Origin: Planctomycetota bacterium
Lineage (GTDB): Bacteria; Planctomycetota; Brocadiia; SM23-32
Direction of reading: 5' to 3'
Assembly: GCA_030628375.1 (NCBI GenBank)
Contig: DAOVRD010000005.1
Coordinates: 1-34,134 of the forward strand
Length of the DNA stretch: 34,134 bases
This document shows positions 1-8,901 of the stretch, piece after piece; within the stretch, counting starts at the first letter, position 1; every line of letters begins with the position of its first letter. The notes beneath the pieces are model-generated. The model searched no databases. It saw nothing but the letters and a program-made list of their open reading frames with translations, and was not told the DNA's origin. The translations under genes were made by a program, and so were the position numbers.

Positions 1-299
1 AGCCCGTCGTTGACGGAAGCGTAGGGCAGGCCCGTTTCCTCCAGGATCGGCAGCGCATCCATGTCCGCACGGAGGGCGACGGTCTTCCCGCGGCGAGCAC
101 CGCGCAGCAGCCCTATGACGCCCGTCTCCGCCACGCCGGTCCGGACTTCGTCCACACCCGACTCACGCAGGGCTTCGGCGACCACCGAGGCCGTCCGCAC
201 CTCCTCGTAACCGAGTTCAGGATGTCGGTGCAGGTCTTGCCGGCGCTTCCTGGCCCTGTTCAGCAACCCTCTAGGCAGCTTCTTCAACGTCACTGTCAT
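1..299 (-). CDS. M20-family amidohydrolase/peptidase, N-terminal part (truncated by window edge)
   Basis: Reverse-strand translation MTVTLKKLPRGLLNRARKRRQDLHRHPELGYEE...VALRADMDALPI; HRHPELGYEE and ALRADMDALP are typical M20 motifs; AGGAGG just upstream of the ATG (tcctcct at 301-307). Confidence 0.88.
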   Translation of the reverse strand, partial: MTVTLKKLPRGLLNRARKRRQDLHRHPELGYEEVRTASVVAEALRESGVDEVRTGVAETGVIGLLRGARRGKTVALRADMDALPILEETGLPYASVNDG

Positions 300-381
300 A
301 TCCTCCTATCAGCCTGTTGAGAAACAAACAGCTCCCGCAACACTCAATCCCTCGGCGCTCCAGACTGCCGTATGTATGTAG

Positions 382-503
382 CTCAGGCGCCCTCGCCTGA
401 GTTCCGGCCATCGTCATCCGCCGCAGCCGAGGGCGGCTGCGCTACATTACAAGCCGGGCCTCCGTCGCTCCTGTCGCAGCTTTGCAGCCTGCGAGGGCGG
501 CTG
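382..503. repeat. Cluster of three short GC-rich inverted repeats (ctcaggcg-ccct-cgcctgag; gcagccg-aggg-cggctgc; cagcc-N9-ggctg)
   Basis: Read directly: perfect stems at 382-401 and 423-440 and a weaker one at 485-503, sharing a CCCTCG/CGAGGG core, in a region without a convincing gene. Confidence 0.6.
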
Positions 504-600
504 AGCCACATTTTTCAACGGGCTGCTGTGCCAGGCGTGATTCAGGACCGACCGACGCCGGACGGCCCGTCCGGCGCGTTGTCCCGGCAAGAGCGTGGCC

Positions 601-1119
601 TCACTCGCCGAGCATAGCCTGTGATATCCGGGCAGTGTCTCGGGCTCGCTTGGCAAGCGCCAGCCAACGCCGTCGCTCGTCCTTGTCGTGGCACCGACGC
701 GCACGCTCCTCGCAGTCCTCTGCCCGACCCAACTCATCCTGCACAAACGCCTGTAGGTCTCGCCGGAAAGCCTCATGGAGTGCTGGATTCTGTTCCTTCA
801 GAAGCTCAAGAAGCTGTCTCTTCTGTTCCAATTGCTCGCGTTGCTTCCCGTTGTCTGCGGCGGCCGTGGCGGCCGGGAGTTGTTCCAGTGTTCCCACTGT
901 GCCGGCCTCACGTTGGCCTATTCTCTGTCGTTCCTTCCGCAACTCAGCCAGTACGTCTCCCCCATCCTTCGTGGCCTGCTGAACGTCAGCTTGCACCCTC
1001 TCGAGAAGCTGCCGCTCTCTGTTGACCTGGCTGGGCCACAGGAGACAGATGGCGACAACGATACTGACAAGCACAGTGAGTGCTGCCCACACTGCAATCC
1101 TACGTGTTCGACTCGCCAT
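601..1119 (-). CDS. Hypothetical membrane-anchored coiled-coil protein
   Basis: 172-aa ORF with N-terminal hydrophobic segment (VWAALTVLVSIVVAICLLW) followed by Glu/Gln/Arg-rich heptad-like sequence. Confidence 0.6.
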   Translation of the reverse strand: MASRTRRIAVWAALTVLVSIVVAICLLWPSQVNRERQLLERVQADVQQATKDGGDVLAELRKERQRIGQREAGTVGTLEQLPAATAAADNGKQREQLEQKRQLLELLKEQNPALHEAFRRDLQAFVQDELGRAEDCEERARRCHDKDERRRWLALAKRARDTARISQAMLGE

Positions 1120-1288
1120 AGCCTGGACCCCCTTGTCTGATAGGCCGACGACATTCTACCACAAGGCAGACCGGGCAGGCCGGATTCTCCAGCCTCACAT
1201 TACCCGGGCAGGTTGAGGTACAAAGGAGGGGTGCCGCCGCCCTCCCCGGAGGGTCGCCCTGGTCGAGGTGCCCTACGTGTGGCCGGTG

Positions 1289-1317
1289 TTGACAGAGCAG
1301 CGCGACCGTCGGATAAT
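1289..1317 (+). promoter_or_regulatory. Sigma70-like promoter TTGACA-N17-GATAAT
   Basis: Read directly; about 30 bp upstream of the HNH ORF at 1350. Confidence 0.5.
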
Positions 1318-1349
1318 CCCGTTCCTACGGGACTAAGGAATGGATAGCG

Positions 1350-2084
1350 ATGTGCAGCGGGCACAAGAGTCCCGGGCAGTCTATCTGTCACCTCTGCGGG
1401 AAAGCATTGGAGGATGACCGAAGCAGGGAACACGTTCCGCCCCAGCAGTTCTTTCCGAAGGACCTCAGGGACGGCGTGAATCTTCTGACTATTCCCACGC
1501 ATCGAGAGTGTAACGCGTCCTACGCCAAAGACGAGGAGTACGTGTTCCAATCCCTGTCAGCAACCGCTGTCCAGTCGCCTGTGGGATGGGCGCTTCGTCG
1601 GGACCGGCGCCATCGCGTCCGCAGTATGGGCAGGCCAGGTCTAGTCCTGCACGAGAAGGTTCTGGCAGAGTTCGACCAGCGTCCAGGTGGGCTCCACTTG
1701 CCGCAGTACCTGGTCGCTAAGACGTTCGATGGGCCTCGTGTCCACCGGGTGATGTGGAAGATTGTGCGGGGTCTGTTCTTCCATCATGATGGCAGGTTCC
1801 TGCCAGAGAACACCCCTCACAACTGGGACGCGTTCGGCCGACCAGAGGACGTTCCGCGGGGGATCCAGGAGATGCTGAACCTCGACCTTGACATCCACGG
1901 GGTTGAGAAGTCCGTCTTCGCGTACCGCTTCGTGAATGTGCAGGGAGAGGATATGAAAGCATGGTGGTGGGACATGCTTCTCTGGGGAAGCGTAATGGTC
2001 GTCGTGCCCTTCCATGATCCGACATGCGATTGTGGGATATGCGTCAAAGTCGGACGAAAGGCTGAGGAGGGAGAGGGGGGCTAA
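1350..2084 (+). CDS. HNH endonuclease-like protein
   Basis: N-terminal CHLCGKALEDDRSREHVPPQQFF...LLTIPTHRECNASY: CxxC...EHVPP...H..CN pattern typical of HNH proteins. Confidence 0.65.
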   Translation: MCSGHKSPGQSICHLCGKALEDDRSREHVPPQQFFPKDLRDGVNLLTIPTHRECNASYAKDEEYVFQSLSATAVQSPVGWALRRDRRHRVRSMGRPGLVLHEKVLAEFDQRPGGLHLPQYLVAKTFDGPRVHRVMWKIVRGLFFHHDGRFLPENTPHNWDAFGRPEDVPRGIQEMLNLDLDIHGVEKSVFAYRFVNVQGEDMKAWWWDMLLWGSVMVVVPFHDPTCDCGICVKVGRKAEEGEGG

Positions 2085-2284
2085 GGGTCCTATGCCGCAG
2101 CGCCAGGATCACCTCGGCATGTGGACGACGCTGTTTCACCCTCGCGAGACAAGAGAGACCCCGTTACGCCCTTATTTTACCAAGAGGCCGTGGCCTGAAA
2201 CAAGACTGCGCCTTCTGAAATCCTGTTTCAACTGTCTGAAACAACGTACGTTGCGTATCATGGCAGATCCCTCCCGCCGGTGCC

Positions 2285-2896
2285 TCACACGGAGTCCACC
2301 TTGCGGCAGATCACCGTGAAGTCGCCGTCGAGGTAGTCGTCCAGCACCGTGACGTGGCAGGACATCGCCTCTAAGTCCTTGAGGACTTCGGCCGGGTCGT
2401 AGTAGACGTAGCCCTCGTGGCAGACGGCCGCCCGCCTGTGCAGAAGGTTGAAGACGGCACACTCTCCGGCCAGATCAAGAAGGCGCCGCACGGCCCGGGG
2501 CAGGAACGCCCGGTTGTTCCCCAGGTCAAGATTGAACACGCCCGAGGCGAAAACGACGTCGAACGCCCCCGGAGGAAAGACCACGTCCTTGAAGACGTCG
2601 GCGTTGACAAACACGGCGTCGGGGTGGAGTCGGCGCGCGGCGCAGAGCATCTTCTCGGACAGGTCCACGCCAACGTACCGGACGCTGATGTCCTGCGCAT
2701 TCAGGAACGCCCACAGGTCCCCAAGACCACAGCCGACGTCCAGCAGTATCTTGCCGTCGAGCTCGACGTTGGCCGGCAGCACGGCGAAACGCTTCAACTG
2801 GGAATCCCTGTCGGACCAGTCGAGTACCTCGAAGCTGGCCCGGCCGGGCCGGATGCGCCGGTCGTAGTGGTCAAGGATTCTGCGCGTTCTAGTCAC
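2285..2896 (-). CDS. Class I SAM-dependent methyltransferase
   Basis: LDVGCGLGDLWAFLN (motif I), YVGVDLSEKML, FDVVFASGVFNL; start overlaps the stop of the upstream ORF. Confidence 0.85.
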   Translation of the reverse strand: MTRTRRILDHYDRRIRPGRASFEVLDWSDRDSQLKRFAVLPANVELDGKILLDVGCGLGDLWAFLNAQDISVRYVGVDLSEKMLCAARRLHPDAVFVNADVFKDVVFPPGAFDVVFASGVFNLDLGNNRAFLPRAVRRLLDLAGECAVFNLLHRRAAVCHEGYVYYDPAEVLKDLEAMSCHVTVLDDYLDGDFTVICRKVDSV

Positions 2897-4517
2897 GGGA
2901 CGCCCCGTCGGGAACCGGTTCGGCGTTCAACTCCGCTTCTGCAATCAACCTATTGTAGAATTCCTCGCCGCCCAGCGCCACGCTCCAGGGCAGCAGCGCC
3001 CCGCGCGAGTCGAAGTAGTCCAGGTCGCGCACCTGGTAGTCGGTTGCAATCTGCCGGACCAGCTTGTCGGTCAGCTCGGTCTGAAGGGCTTTGATTTCCC
3101 TCCACAGGGTCCGGATCTCCGGTCCTTTCGGGTCCGTCCGGGCCAACTGGCGGCGTCGGCTGTCCAGCGCCTCGATTGCCCGGGCGGTCTCGGGGCAGTT
3201 ATCGTGCTGCCAGCGCTGCCGAGCCTGCGGGTCCTTGAATGCTTCGAGGCGGTCGGTCGCTTCCCTGGCCAGCGCCGCGTAGTTCTCGCCCAGCACACTG
3301 GCGGGCACGGTGTCGCGGCCAAAGGCTGCGGCCACGTGCGGCGGCAAACGGACGGCCGTGTCCAGTTCCCGGAGCCTGTCCAGGAAGTGAAACCGGATGC
3401 GCACCACCGGGTGGAGTCCGGCGGGCAGCAGGTTCTGCTCGGCAAGCTTCTGCGCCAACCGGTCGGCGGCCGGCATGTAGGGCGAACCCCGATAGGGAAG
3501 CACCAGCGGACCGCCCTGCGTGCCCAGTCTCACCTGGATGACGAGCACTACGGCCTTGCCGGCCAGACACCGCACGCCGGCGCGCGCCATTTCGTCCAGC
3601 GGCAGGCGGCCGTCAGTTGTGCGCCGGAATGCCATGTCCTGCACCTGAATCTGGTCCCCGCGCAGGAACGTGCCCGTCCGCACCGCGTGGCCTTCGTGCT
3701 CCAGAACGGCGAAGAAGGGCAGCTCGCCGTCCGAGATCTTCAGCCGCCGGAGGCCGCAGTCGGCCTCCTCGACGGCTTCGTTGTACAGCGTTGCTGCCAG
3801 TTCGTAGTCCCTGACGAAGACGTCCAGAATCTCCGTCCCCGGAGCGCCGCTCCGGCAGGCGAACAGCGAGAAGGTCAGACCAATCTCGATGTGCTCGTCC
3901 GCATAGAGGCCCAGCCAGTCCTTGCAGACCTCCACGAGCCTGCCCCGCGCGTGGCGGCGCAGCATCTCTTCCACACGCCCCGTCTCGCGGCCAAACCACT
4001 CCTTCAATCGCCGCTGCGAGGCCGCTTCAGGGAACCGTTCCAGCATGTCCGCCATCGCCAGGGCGAGCGTCTGCCGCACGAACTCGGCCGTCTCTGCCAC
4101 CGTGAGGTCGGCGATCACGCGATGGTGTTGCCGGCTGCCGGCATAACTCGGGCCGACGAGCTGCCAGTTCTCACTGGGGGAGAACTCCTCGTAGAGGTCG
4201 TCAACGCTCCGGCCGAGTTGCCGGGCCAGGACACTAGTTCTCACGCCGGTCAGCGGCTCCCATTGACGCACCTCGACGGGCAACCGGCCCAGGAACTTGG
4301 AGTAGAACAGCGCCGCACCCCAGTCCGACCCGCCGCTGCGGTGGAACCGCTCCGGCGCCAGGCGAAGCTGGCCCGAGTTGATGCCCGAACCCAGCGACGT
4401 GAAGGCGACGTCAACGTCCTCGATGTAATGGCGCACGCTGCATCCGCGCAGGGCCAGGGCCTGGAGCTTGGGCACAGTATCCCAGAGGCTGTGGCAGTTC
4501 TGGTCTATGCTGAGCAT
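2889..4517 (-). CDS. Uncharacterised conserved-looking protein (~542 aa)
   Basis: Long ORF; likely start MLSIDQNCHSLWDT at 4517 overlaps the dapF stop (GTGCAATGCTCAGCATAG); no family recognised. Confidence 0.7.
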   Translation of the reverse strand: MLSIDQNCHSLWDTVPKLQALALRGCSVRHYIEDVDVAFTSLGSGINSGQLRLAPERFHRSGGSDWGAALFYSKFLGRLPVEVRQWEPLTGVRTSVLARQLGRSVDDLYEEFSPSENWQLVGPSYAGSRQHHRVIADLTVAETAEFVRQTLALAMADMLERFPEAASQRRLKEWFGRETGRVEEMLRRHARGRLVEVCKDWLGLYADEHIEIGLTFSLFACRSGAPGTEILDVFVRDYELAATLYNEAVEEADCGLRRLKISDGELPFFAVLEHEGHAVRTGTFLRGDQIQVQDMAFRRTTDGRLPLDEMARAGVRCLAGKAVVLVIQVRLGTQGGPLVLPYRGSPYMPAADRLAQKLAEQNLLPAGLHPVVRIRFHFLDRLRELDTAVRLPPHVAAAFGRDTVPASVLGENYAALAREATDRLEAFKDPQARQRWQHDNCPETARAIEALDSRRRQLARTDPKGPEIRTLWREIKALQTELTDKLVRQIATDYQVRDLDYFDSRGALLPWSVALGGEEFYNRLIAEAELNAEPVPDGASRD

Positions 4518-5455
4518 TGCACGCCCGACAGAGCGCACTTGCAGGTCTCGCACCGGGCAGCCGGGGCCAGCGCGCGCTCCGCCAAGTCGAGATGGATCCG
4601 GCCGTAGTAGGAGAACCGGACGACGGTCTCCAGACACAGGTCGTCGTAGGTGCCGTCATTCCTTTGCTCGACGTACACCCTGAGGACGTCGCCGCTGCGG
4701 GCACGGACCAGGACCGGATGCTCGCCGGAACGGAAGCGCTCCGACCAGCCGAATCGCCTGAGGCACAGAACGGCTGCGGCTGCCGAGCCGGTGCCGCACG
4801 ACAGCGTTTCCCCCTCCACACCGAACTCGAAGGTCCGAATGGCGATTTCGCCTTCCGCAATCACCTGCACGAAGTTCGCGTTGGCCCCTCTCGGCTGGAA
4901 CTGCTCGTGGTTCCTCAGCGCTCGTCCGTACCGCAGCACGTCGGTCTTACCCAGGTCTTCGACATAGGTGACAACGTGAGGGACGCCCGTGACAGCAAAA
5001 TCGCACCTGAAGCGAGCATCCTCGGCCTCCAAGACCAGGTCGGATTGGATGTCCTCCGGCAAGGGAATGCAAACGCGCACGTAACTCCCGTCCGCGTTTC
5101 TCCCCCGGATAACGCCGGCGGACGTCAGCACCTTCACTTCCCTATCGGCGATCCAGCCGTTGGCGACCACCCAGCGGACGAAACAGGCCGTCCCGTTGCC
5201 ACAAAGCTCCGCCTCCGAGCCGTCCGGCTCGAAGAAGCGTGCACCGATGTCGCTCACGCCGTCCAGTTCCGGCCGGCAGGCGAACATGACGCCGTCGGCG
5301 CCGATCGCCAGGCGGCGACGGCACAGCGAACGGACCAGCCGCCCGATCCGGCCGGGATGGGAGATGGTCTTGTCGAACCGGCCGTCCCTGTTATCAATGC
5401 AAATGAAATCGTTGCCGCTGCCACAGAGCTTGGCAAACTCGATGGGTTCAGTCAT
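4505..5455 (-). CDS. dapF: Diaminopimelate epimerase
   Basis: MTEPIEFAKLCGSGNDFICIDN...ELCGNGTACFVRW...ETLSCGTGSAAAAV: both catalytic Cys motifs present. Confidence 0.93.
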   Translation of the reverse strand: MTEPIEFAKLCGSGNDFICIDNRDGRFDKTISHPGRIGRLVRSLCRRRLAIGADGVMFACRPELDGVSDIGARFFEPDGSEAELCGNGTACFVRWVVANGWIADREVKVLTSAGVIRGRNADGSYVRVCIPLPEDIQSDLVLEAEDARFRCDFAVTGVPHVVTYVEDLGKTDVLRYGRALRNHEQFQPRGANANFVQVIAEGEIAIRTFEFGVEGETLSCGTGSAAAAVLCLRRFGWSERFRSGEHPVLVRARSGDVLRVYVEQRNDGTYDDLCLETVVRFSYYGRIHLDLAERALAPAARCETCKCALSGVQCSA

Positions 5456-5769
5456 GGTCTGCTCCGTCGGGTCTGCGGGATGGCCCGCTGGTTGCAGGGT
5501 AACGCTGCCTCGGACGCCGGCAGCACGGGCAGGAGACCCCCTGGCGCGGTGAAGACCTCTGCAACAAGTAACTCGGCCCTGCGCCTCAACAGGGGCGCGA
5601 AGCGACGATGATACCATAACCTCGCAGGTTGGTCCACCGGAAGGGCCGCAGCCACGCCGGCAGTTGGCCTTCTCGCACCGAATCCGCAAGTTCTAGAATC
5701 GGCGCCCCTCAGTGTGCCATCTGCGCAGGCGGGAAAGGCCCTGAGGGAGCGAAACACGGTTCTTGGTGA

Positions 5770-5819
5770 GTTGGCTTCCCGGCCTGGACTCGAACCAGGA
5801 ATGGCAGGACCAAAACCTG
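5770..5819 (-). repeat. Truncated tRNA-Gln 3' fragment (putative distal attachment-site copy)
   Basis: 50 bp identical to 7306-7355, i.e. anticodon stem-loop to the CCA end of the intact tRNA-Gln; no 5' half present. Confidence 0.85.
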
Positions 5820-6222
5820 GGCCTGCCCCCGCCGCCCCTGGCAGGTGCCGCGTTGCTACGTCCTGCGTAACGCAAGCGACAAAAGAGACTTGCGCCCTGC
5901 GCCGAAGCGACTCTTTCATGGGCAGCACAACGGGGCGGGTGCGGGAATAGGTGCCGATATCGGCGAATAAGAGCGGTTGGTGCAACCAGTTGCAACCAGC
6001 AGAGCTGACCTGGGTAACGAAAACGCCAGATTACCCAGATGCGGGATGCTGTTCTGTCGCGACTTTCCTTCTCCCGACGTGCGCGGCTTGGTAGTCGCCT
6101 GGCGCAAGCCCAGCCGCAGTCTCCCCTTGTGATCGCTTGTCTCAGGCCGAACATGGGTGACGACCTGGAAGCCGGCACACAGCCATAATCCCCACGAAGT
6201 CGGATCTGTGGAGGCTGTTGGC

Positions 6223-6468
6223 TCAGGCGTCTCTGAATTCCTTGTCCGACACGCCATCGGCGGGAAGAAGCTTGAACCTCCTCCGTGCCTTCCGCACGTA
6301 GAGATTATCTACCCCTCCTCCGGCTTCAACTGCAACGTAGATAACCACTTGGGCGCCGATCCGCTTGCGCATTTTGATGTGCGTAGGCTTGCGTTTGCTG
6401 CGGGAGAGCTTCACACCATAAGCCCGGAATTTTCGCTCGAAATCATGAACGGGCAGGGGGCCGGGCAA
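6223..6468 (-). CDS. Small HicA-like protein (putative toxin), TTG start
   Basis: 81 aa; KPTHIKM...YVRKARRRFKLLPADGVSDKEF resembles HicA-type dsRBD-fold proteins with a conserved His; 2 nt downstream of the HicB-like ORF. Confidence 0.5.
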   Translation of the reverse strand: MPGPLPVHDFERKFRAYGVKLSRSKRKPTHIKMRKRIGAQVVIYVAVEAGGGVDNLYVRKARRRFKLLPADGVSDKEFRDA

Positions 6469-6470
6469 AA

Positions 6471-6893
6471 CTAACCCCCGACCGGGGCCAGGCGAAAAGC
6501 ACGAACACTGTCACGCACGGGGCGCAACTCCCTGATATTCCGGAAGCGGTAGGGCGCAGTTGGCGGCTCTTCGGTCTCAGCCAATACGGCGATAACCAGA
6601 TACTCTTCTTTCCTGCGTGCGCGTTCCCACTCATCGGGCTCCGACGGGTTAAAGAAGTTGACGTCCTCCGCTGTGTTGAGAATCTCCGTCAGATAGGTGT
6701 CGACAACGCCCTGCAGCTCAGTGAACGCCTTGCGCTGAGTGGAGCCAATGCCGACCAAATCGAATTCAAGCGCCGTGCAGACCCAATGGCTGGCAGTTCG
6801 GCGATATCCCACCGTGACTGGTCCGCTCAGTGTAGATATTACAAAGTCTCGTGCCACTACCTGGACTCCCTTCCTTCCTTTCCCACAAAACAT
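6471..6893 (-). CDS. HicB-like protein (putative antitoxin)
   Basis: WVCTALEFDLVGIGSTQRKAFTELQGVVDTYL resembles the HicB fold; possible alternative GTG start at 6857 preceded by GGGAG. Confidence 0.5.
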   Translation of the reverse strand: MFCGKGRKGVQVVARDFVISTLSGPVTVGYRRTASHWVCTALEFDLVGIGSTQRKAFTELQGVVDTYLTEILNTAEDVNFFNPSEPDEWERARRKEEYLVIAVLAETEEPPTAPYRFRNIRELRPVRDSVRAFRLAPVGG

Positions 6894-7109
6894 AATCTAC
6901 CAAAAATGTCAAGCCCGAAACACAAGATTTCCGAGAAGAGACCACCCTCAACGACCAGGGCAAACAGCGTGCCGCACCTGCCATTCTAGTTAGTGGCCCT
7001 CGTGGGCCTGCCTTGCCTTATCCGGTGGCGTGACTCGACGCAAGTATAGCCATACGTGGTGCATTTTTCAACGGTGCGCAAACACCCCGGGGCCGCAACC
7101 CCAAGGGGG

Positions 7110-7134
7110 CCGGGCAACCCGACAGGTTGCCCGG
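7110..7134. repeat. Perfect 10-bp inverted repeat CCGGGCAACC-cgaca-GGTTGCCCGG
   Basis: Read directly; lies between the HicB-like gene and tRNA-Gln. Confidence 0.75.
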
Positions 7135-7307
7135 GATGAAGTCTGCGCCCGTCCCGCCGGGCCGTTGCGCGGGGGGAGGGTTTCATGAAGGGGCTCTGCT
7201 TTCGGCATCCTACTCTGGTCGTGCCGCCATAGCTGGCCTGGCCGGGCGTCGCTGAGCGCAACGGGAGGCGAATCGTCCTATCGGCCCCCTGCCCAGAACG
7301 ATGAGGT

Positions 7308-7382
7308 TGGCTTCCCGGCCTGGACTCGAACCAGGAATGGCAGGACCAAAACCTGCTGTGTTACCAATTACACCACCGGGAA
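7308..7382 (-). tRNA. tRNA-Gln (anticodon UUG), CCA encoded
   Basis: TTCCCGG-TG-GTGT-AATTGGTA-ACAC-A-GCAGG-TTTTGGT-CCTGC-CATT-CCTGG-TTCGAGT-CCAGG-CCGGGAA-G-CCA: all four stems pair; TTG anticodon. Confidence 0.95.
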
Positions 7383-7472
7383 ATCAGGAACGAAAGGTGG
7401 GTGCCCTGCGCGGGCCGACACACGGGAAAGGGACAACGCCGCGGCGATTCACCCAGGGAAGGGCAGAAGGGC

Positions 7473-8570
7473 TCAGATGCGGCCCCCGCCGCCCGCCTGC
7501 GCGGTCTCGGTCTCCCTGTGGAGCCAATCCCACCGCTGCAGGGACACGAAGGAATCGCCCTCGAGGACGTACTCGCCCCGCTCCTCTCCGACTATCGTGG
7601 CAAGCGACGTGTGCTCGTAGACCGCGCCGACCAGGATTTCTCCCTTCTTCCGGCCCCTGCCATCAGGCGTGAGGGTGTAGACGACCAGCCGGTCGCTCTG
7701 CGACATGCCCCTGTCCTTGCCGCCTTGGATAAGGACGAAACGATAGTCGCTCCGCACCTCGATGACTTTGCCCTCAGGGACGAGTTTGTCCGCCTCACCG
7801 GGCCCGCGAACCAGTTCCGCATAGCGTTTCTGGAGCGCAGCCAGTTGGTCCTGGAGTTGGACTACGTCCCTCTTGCGCTCGTTGACTTCCTGCTGGTATT
7901 TCGCGCGCCAGTCCACTGCTTCCTGCCGCTGTCGGTCGTGGCGCGTCTGCAGATCGTTGTTCACGGTGCGCTGCTCGGACAGGTCCCTCTCGAATTTCTC
8001 CGTGGCATCTGTGAGCTGACGCTGGAGGCGCTGTTCGGTCTCCGCCAGCGACTTCTTGGCTTCATCCAGGCGCTGGGCCAGATCGTCGTTGCGGGTCTCC
8101 AGCCCCGCGATGTCCGCCAGGAACTGGATGTAGCTGTCCTCATAGGACTTCAGCAGAGGGCGCAGCATATGAAAGGTGGCCTCTCCTTCCTCCTCGGCCT
8201 TCTTCTGCACGGGGGACTCGGCCAGGGCGCTCCGCATTCCTTCCAGGCTTTCCCAGCCCAGGAAAGGCAACGCCTCCTTCTCATACTCGGCCGCCACTGC
8301 CAGCTTCGCTTTCACGTCGGTGTAGCTTTCCTGGGTGTACTTGACGCCCAACTCCGTGGGGCTCTGCTCGGAAAGGTGCCAGCCGTTGGCGGCGAACTCC
8401 CTGCCAACGATGTCGGAGAAAACCAGTTGGTCGGTATCAATGGCCTCCTTGTGCATGCGGAACTGCTGATAGAAAAAGAGGGCGGAACCGATGCCCACGA
8501 AGGCCAAGACCACAAAAATGACCAGCGCCACCACGACTCCCGAACCTGAACTTCGTCTCACGGCGGCCAT
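7473..8570 (-). CDS. Hypothetical membrane-anchored coiled-coil protein with C-terminal beta-rich domain
   Basis: MAAVRRSSGSGVVVALVIFVVLAFVGIGSALFFYQQF (TM), long Gln/Glu/Arg heptads, then VPEGKVIEVRSDYRFVLIQGGKDRGMSQSDRLVVYT. Confidence 0.75.
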   Translation of the reverse strand: MAAVRRSSGSGVVVALVIFVVLAFVGIGSALFFYQQFRMHKEAIDTDQLVFSDIVGREFAANGWHLSEQSPTELGVKYTQESYTDVKAKLAVAAEYEKEALPFLGWESLEGMRSALAESPVQKKAEEEGEATFHMLRPLLKSYEDSYIQFLADIAGLETRNDDLAQRLDEAKKSLAETEQRLQRQLTDATEKFERDLSEQRTVNNDLQTRHDRQRQEAVDWRAKYQQEVNERKRDVVQLQDQLAALQKRYAELVRGPGEADKLVPEGKVIEVRSDYRFVLIQGGKDRGMSQSDRLVVYTLTPDGRGRKKGEILVGAVYEHTSLATIVGEERGEYVLEGDSFVSLQRWDWLHRETETAQAGGGGRI

Positions 8571-8901
8571 GTCTATCTCCCCTGTGCTTCCAGCGAAGCG
8601 GTTTGCCGGCCGCGGCCTCCGCTCCCTGTGCCCGCACGCCGGGCCGGGATCGTCGCCGCTGCTGCCGATTTGCCCATATAAAGTTATACGCAAGGGAAGC
8701 CGTTGTCAACTCGCAAACACCTAATCTTTTGCCAGGAACCGCCGTGCCGCAGCCGCAGAGACTCCGCGCGCCGCATCTTAAACCAGAGGAAGCCCGCTCC
8801 AGGTGCGGTTGACAGTGGCAGAGCCGACCGTGAGAATAGGCGGCGGAGCCAGCCCTCTGGCGCTGCCGGCAAGCCCGTTACCCTCACCGCACGAACCGCA
8901 C

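Noticed and set aside
3204-4607. Long + strand ORF (467 aa) opposite the 542-aa protein
   Set aside because: GC-rich antisense shadow ORF; low-complexity His/Gln/Pro-rich composition and no motifs, while the minus strand reads as a coherent operon.
509-7074. 13-nt identity catttttcaacgg at 509-521 and 7062-7074
   Set aside because: Too short to be significant in 34 kb without genome-wide copies; not claimed as transposon ends.
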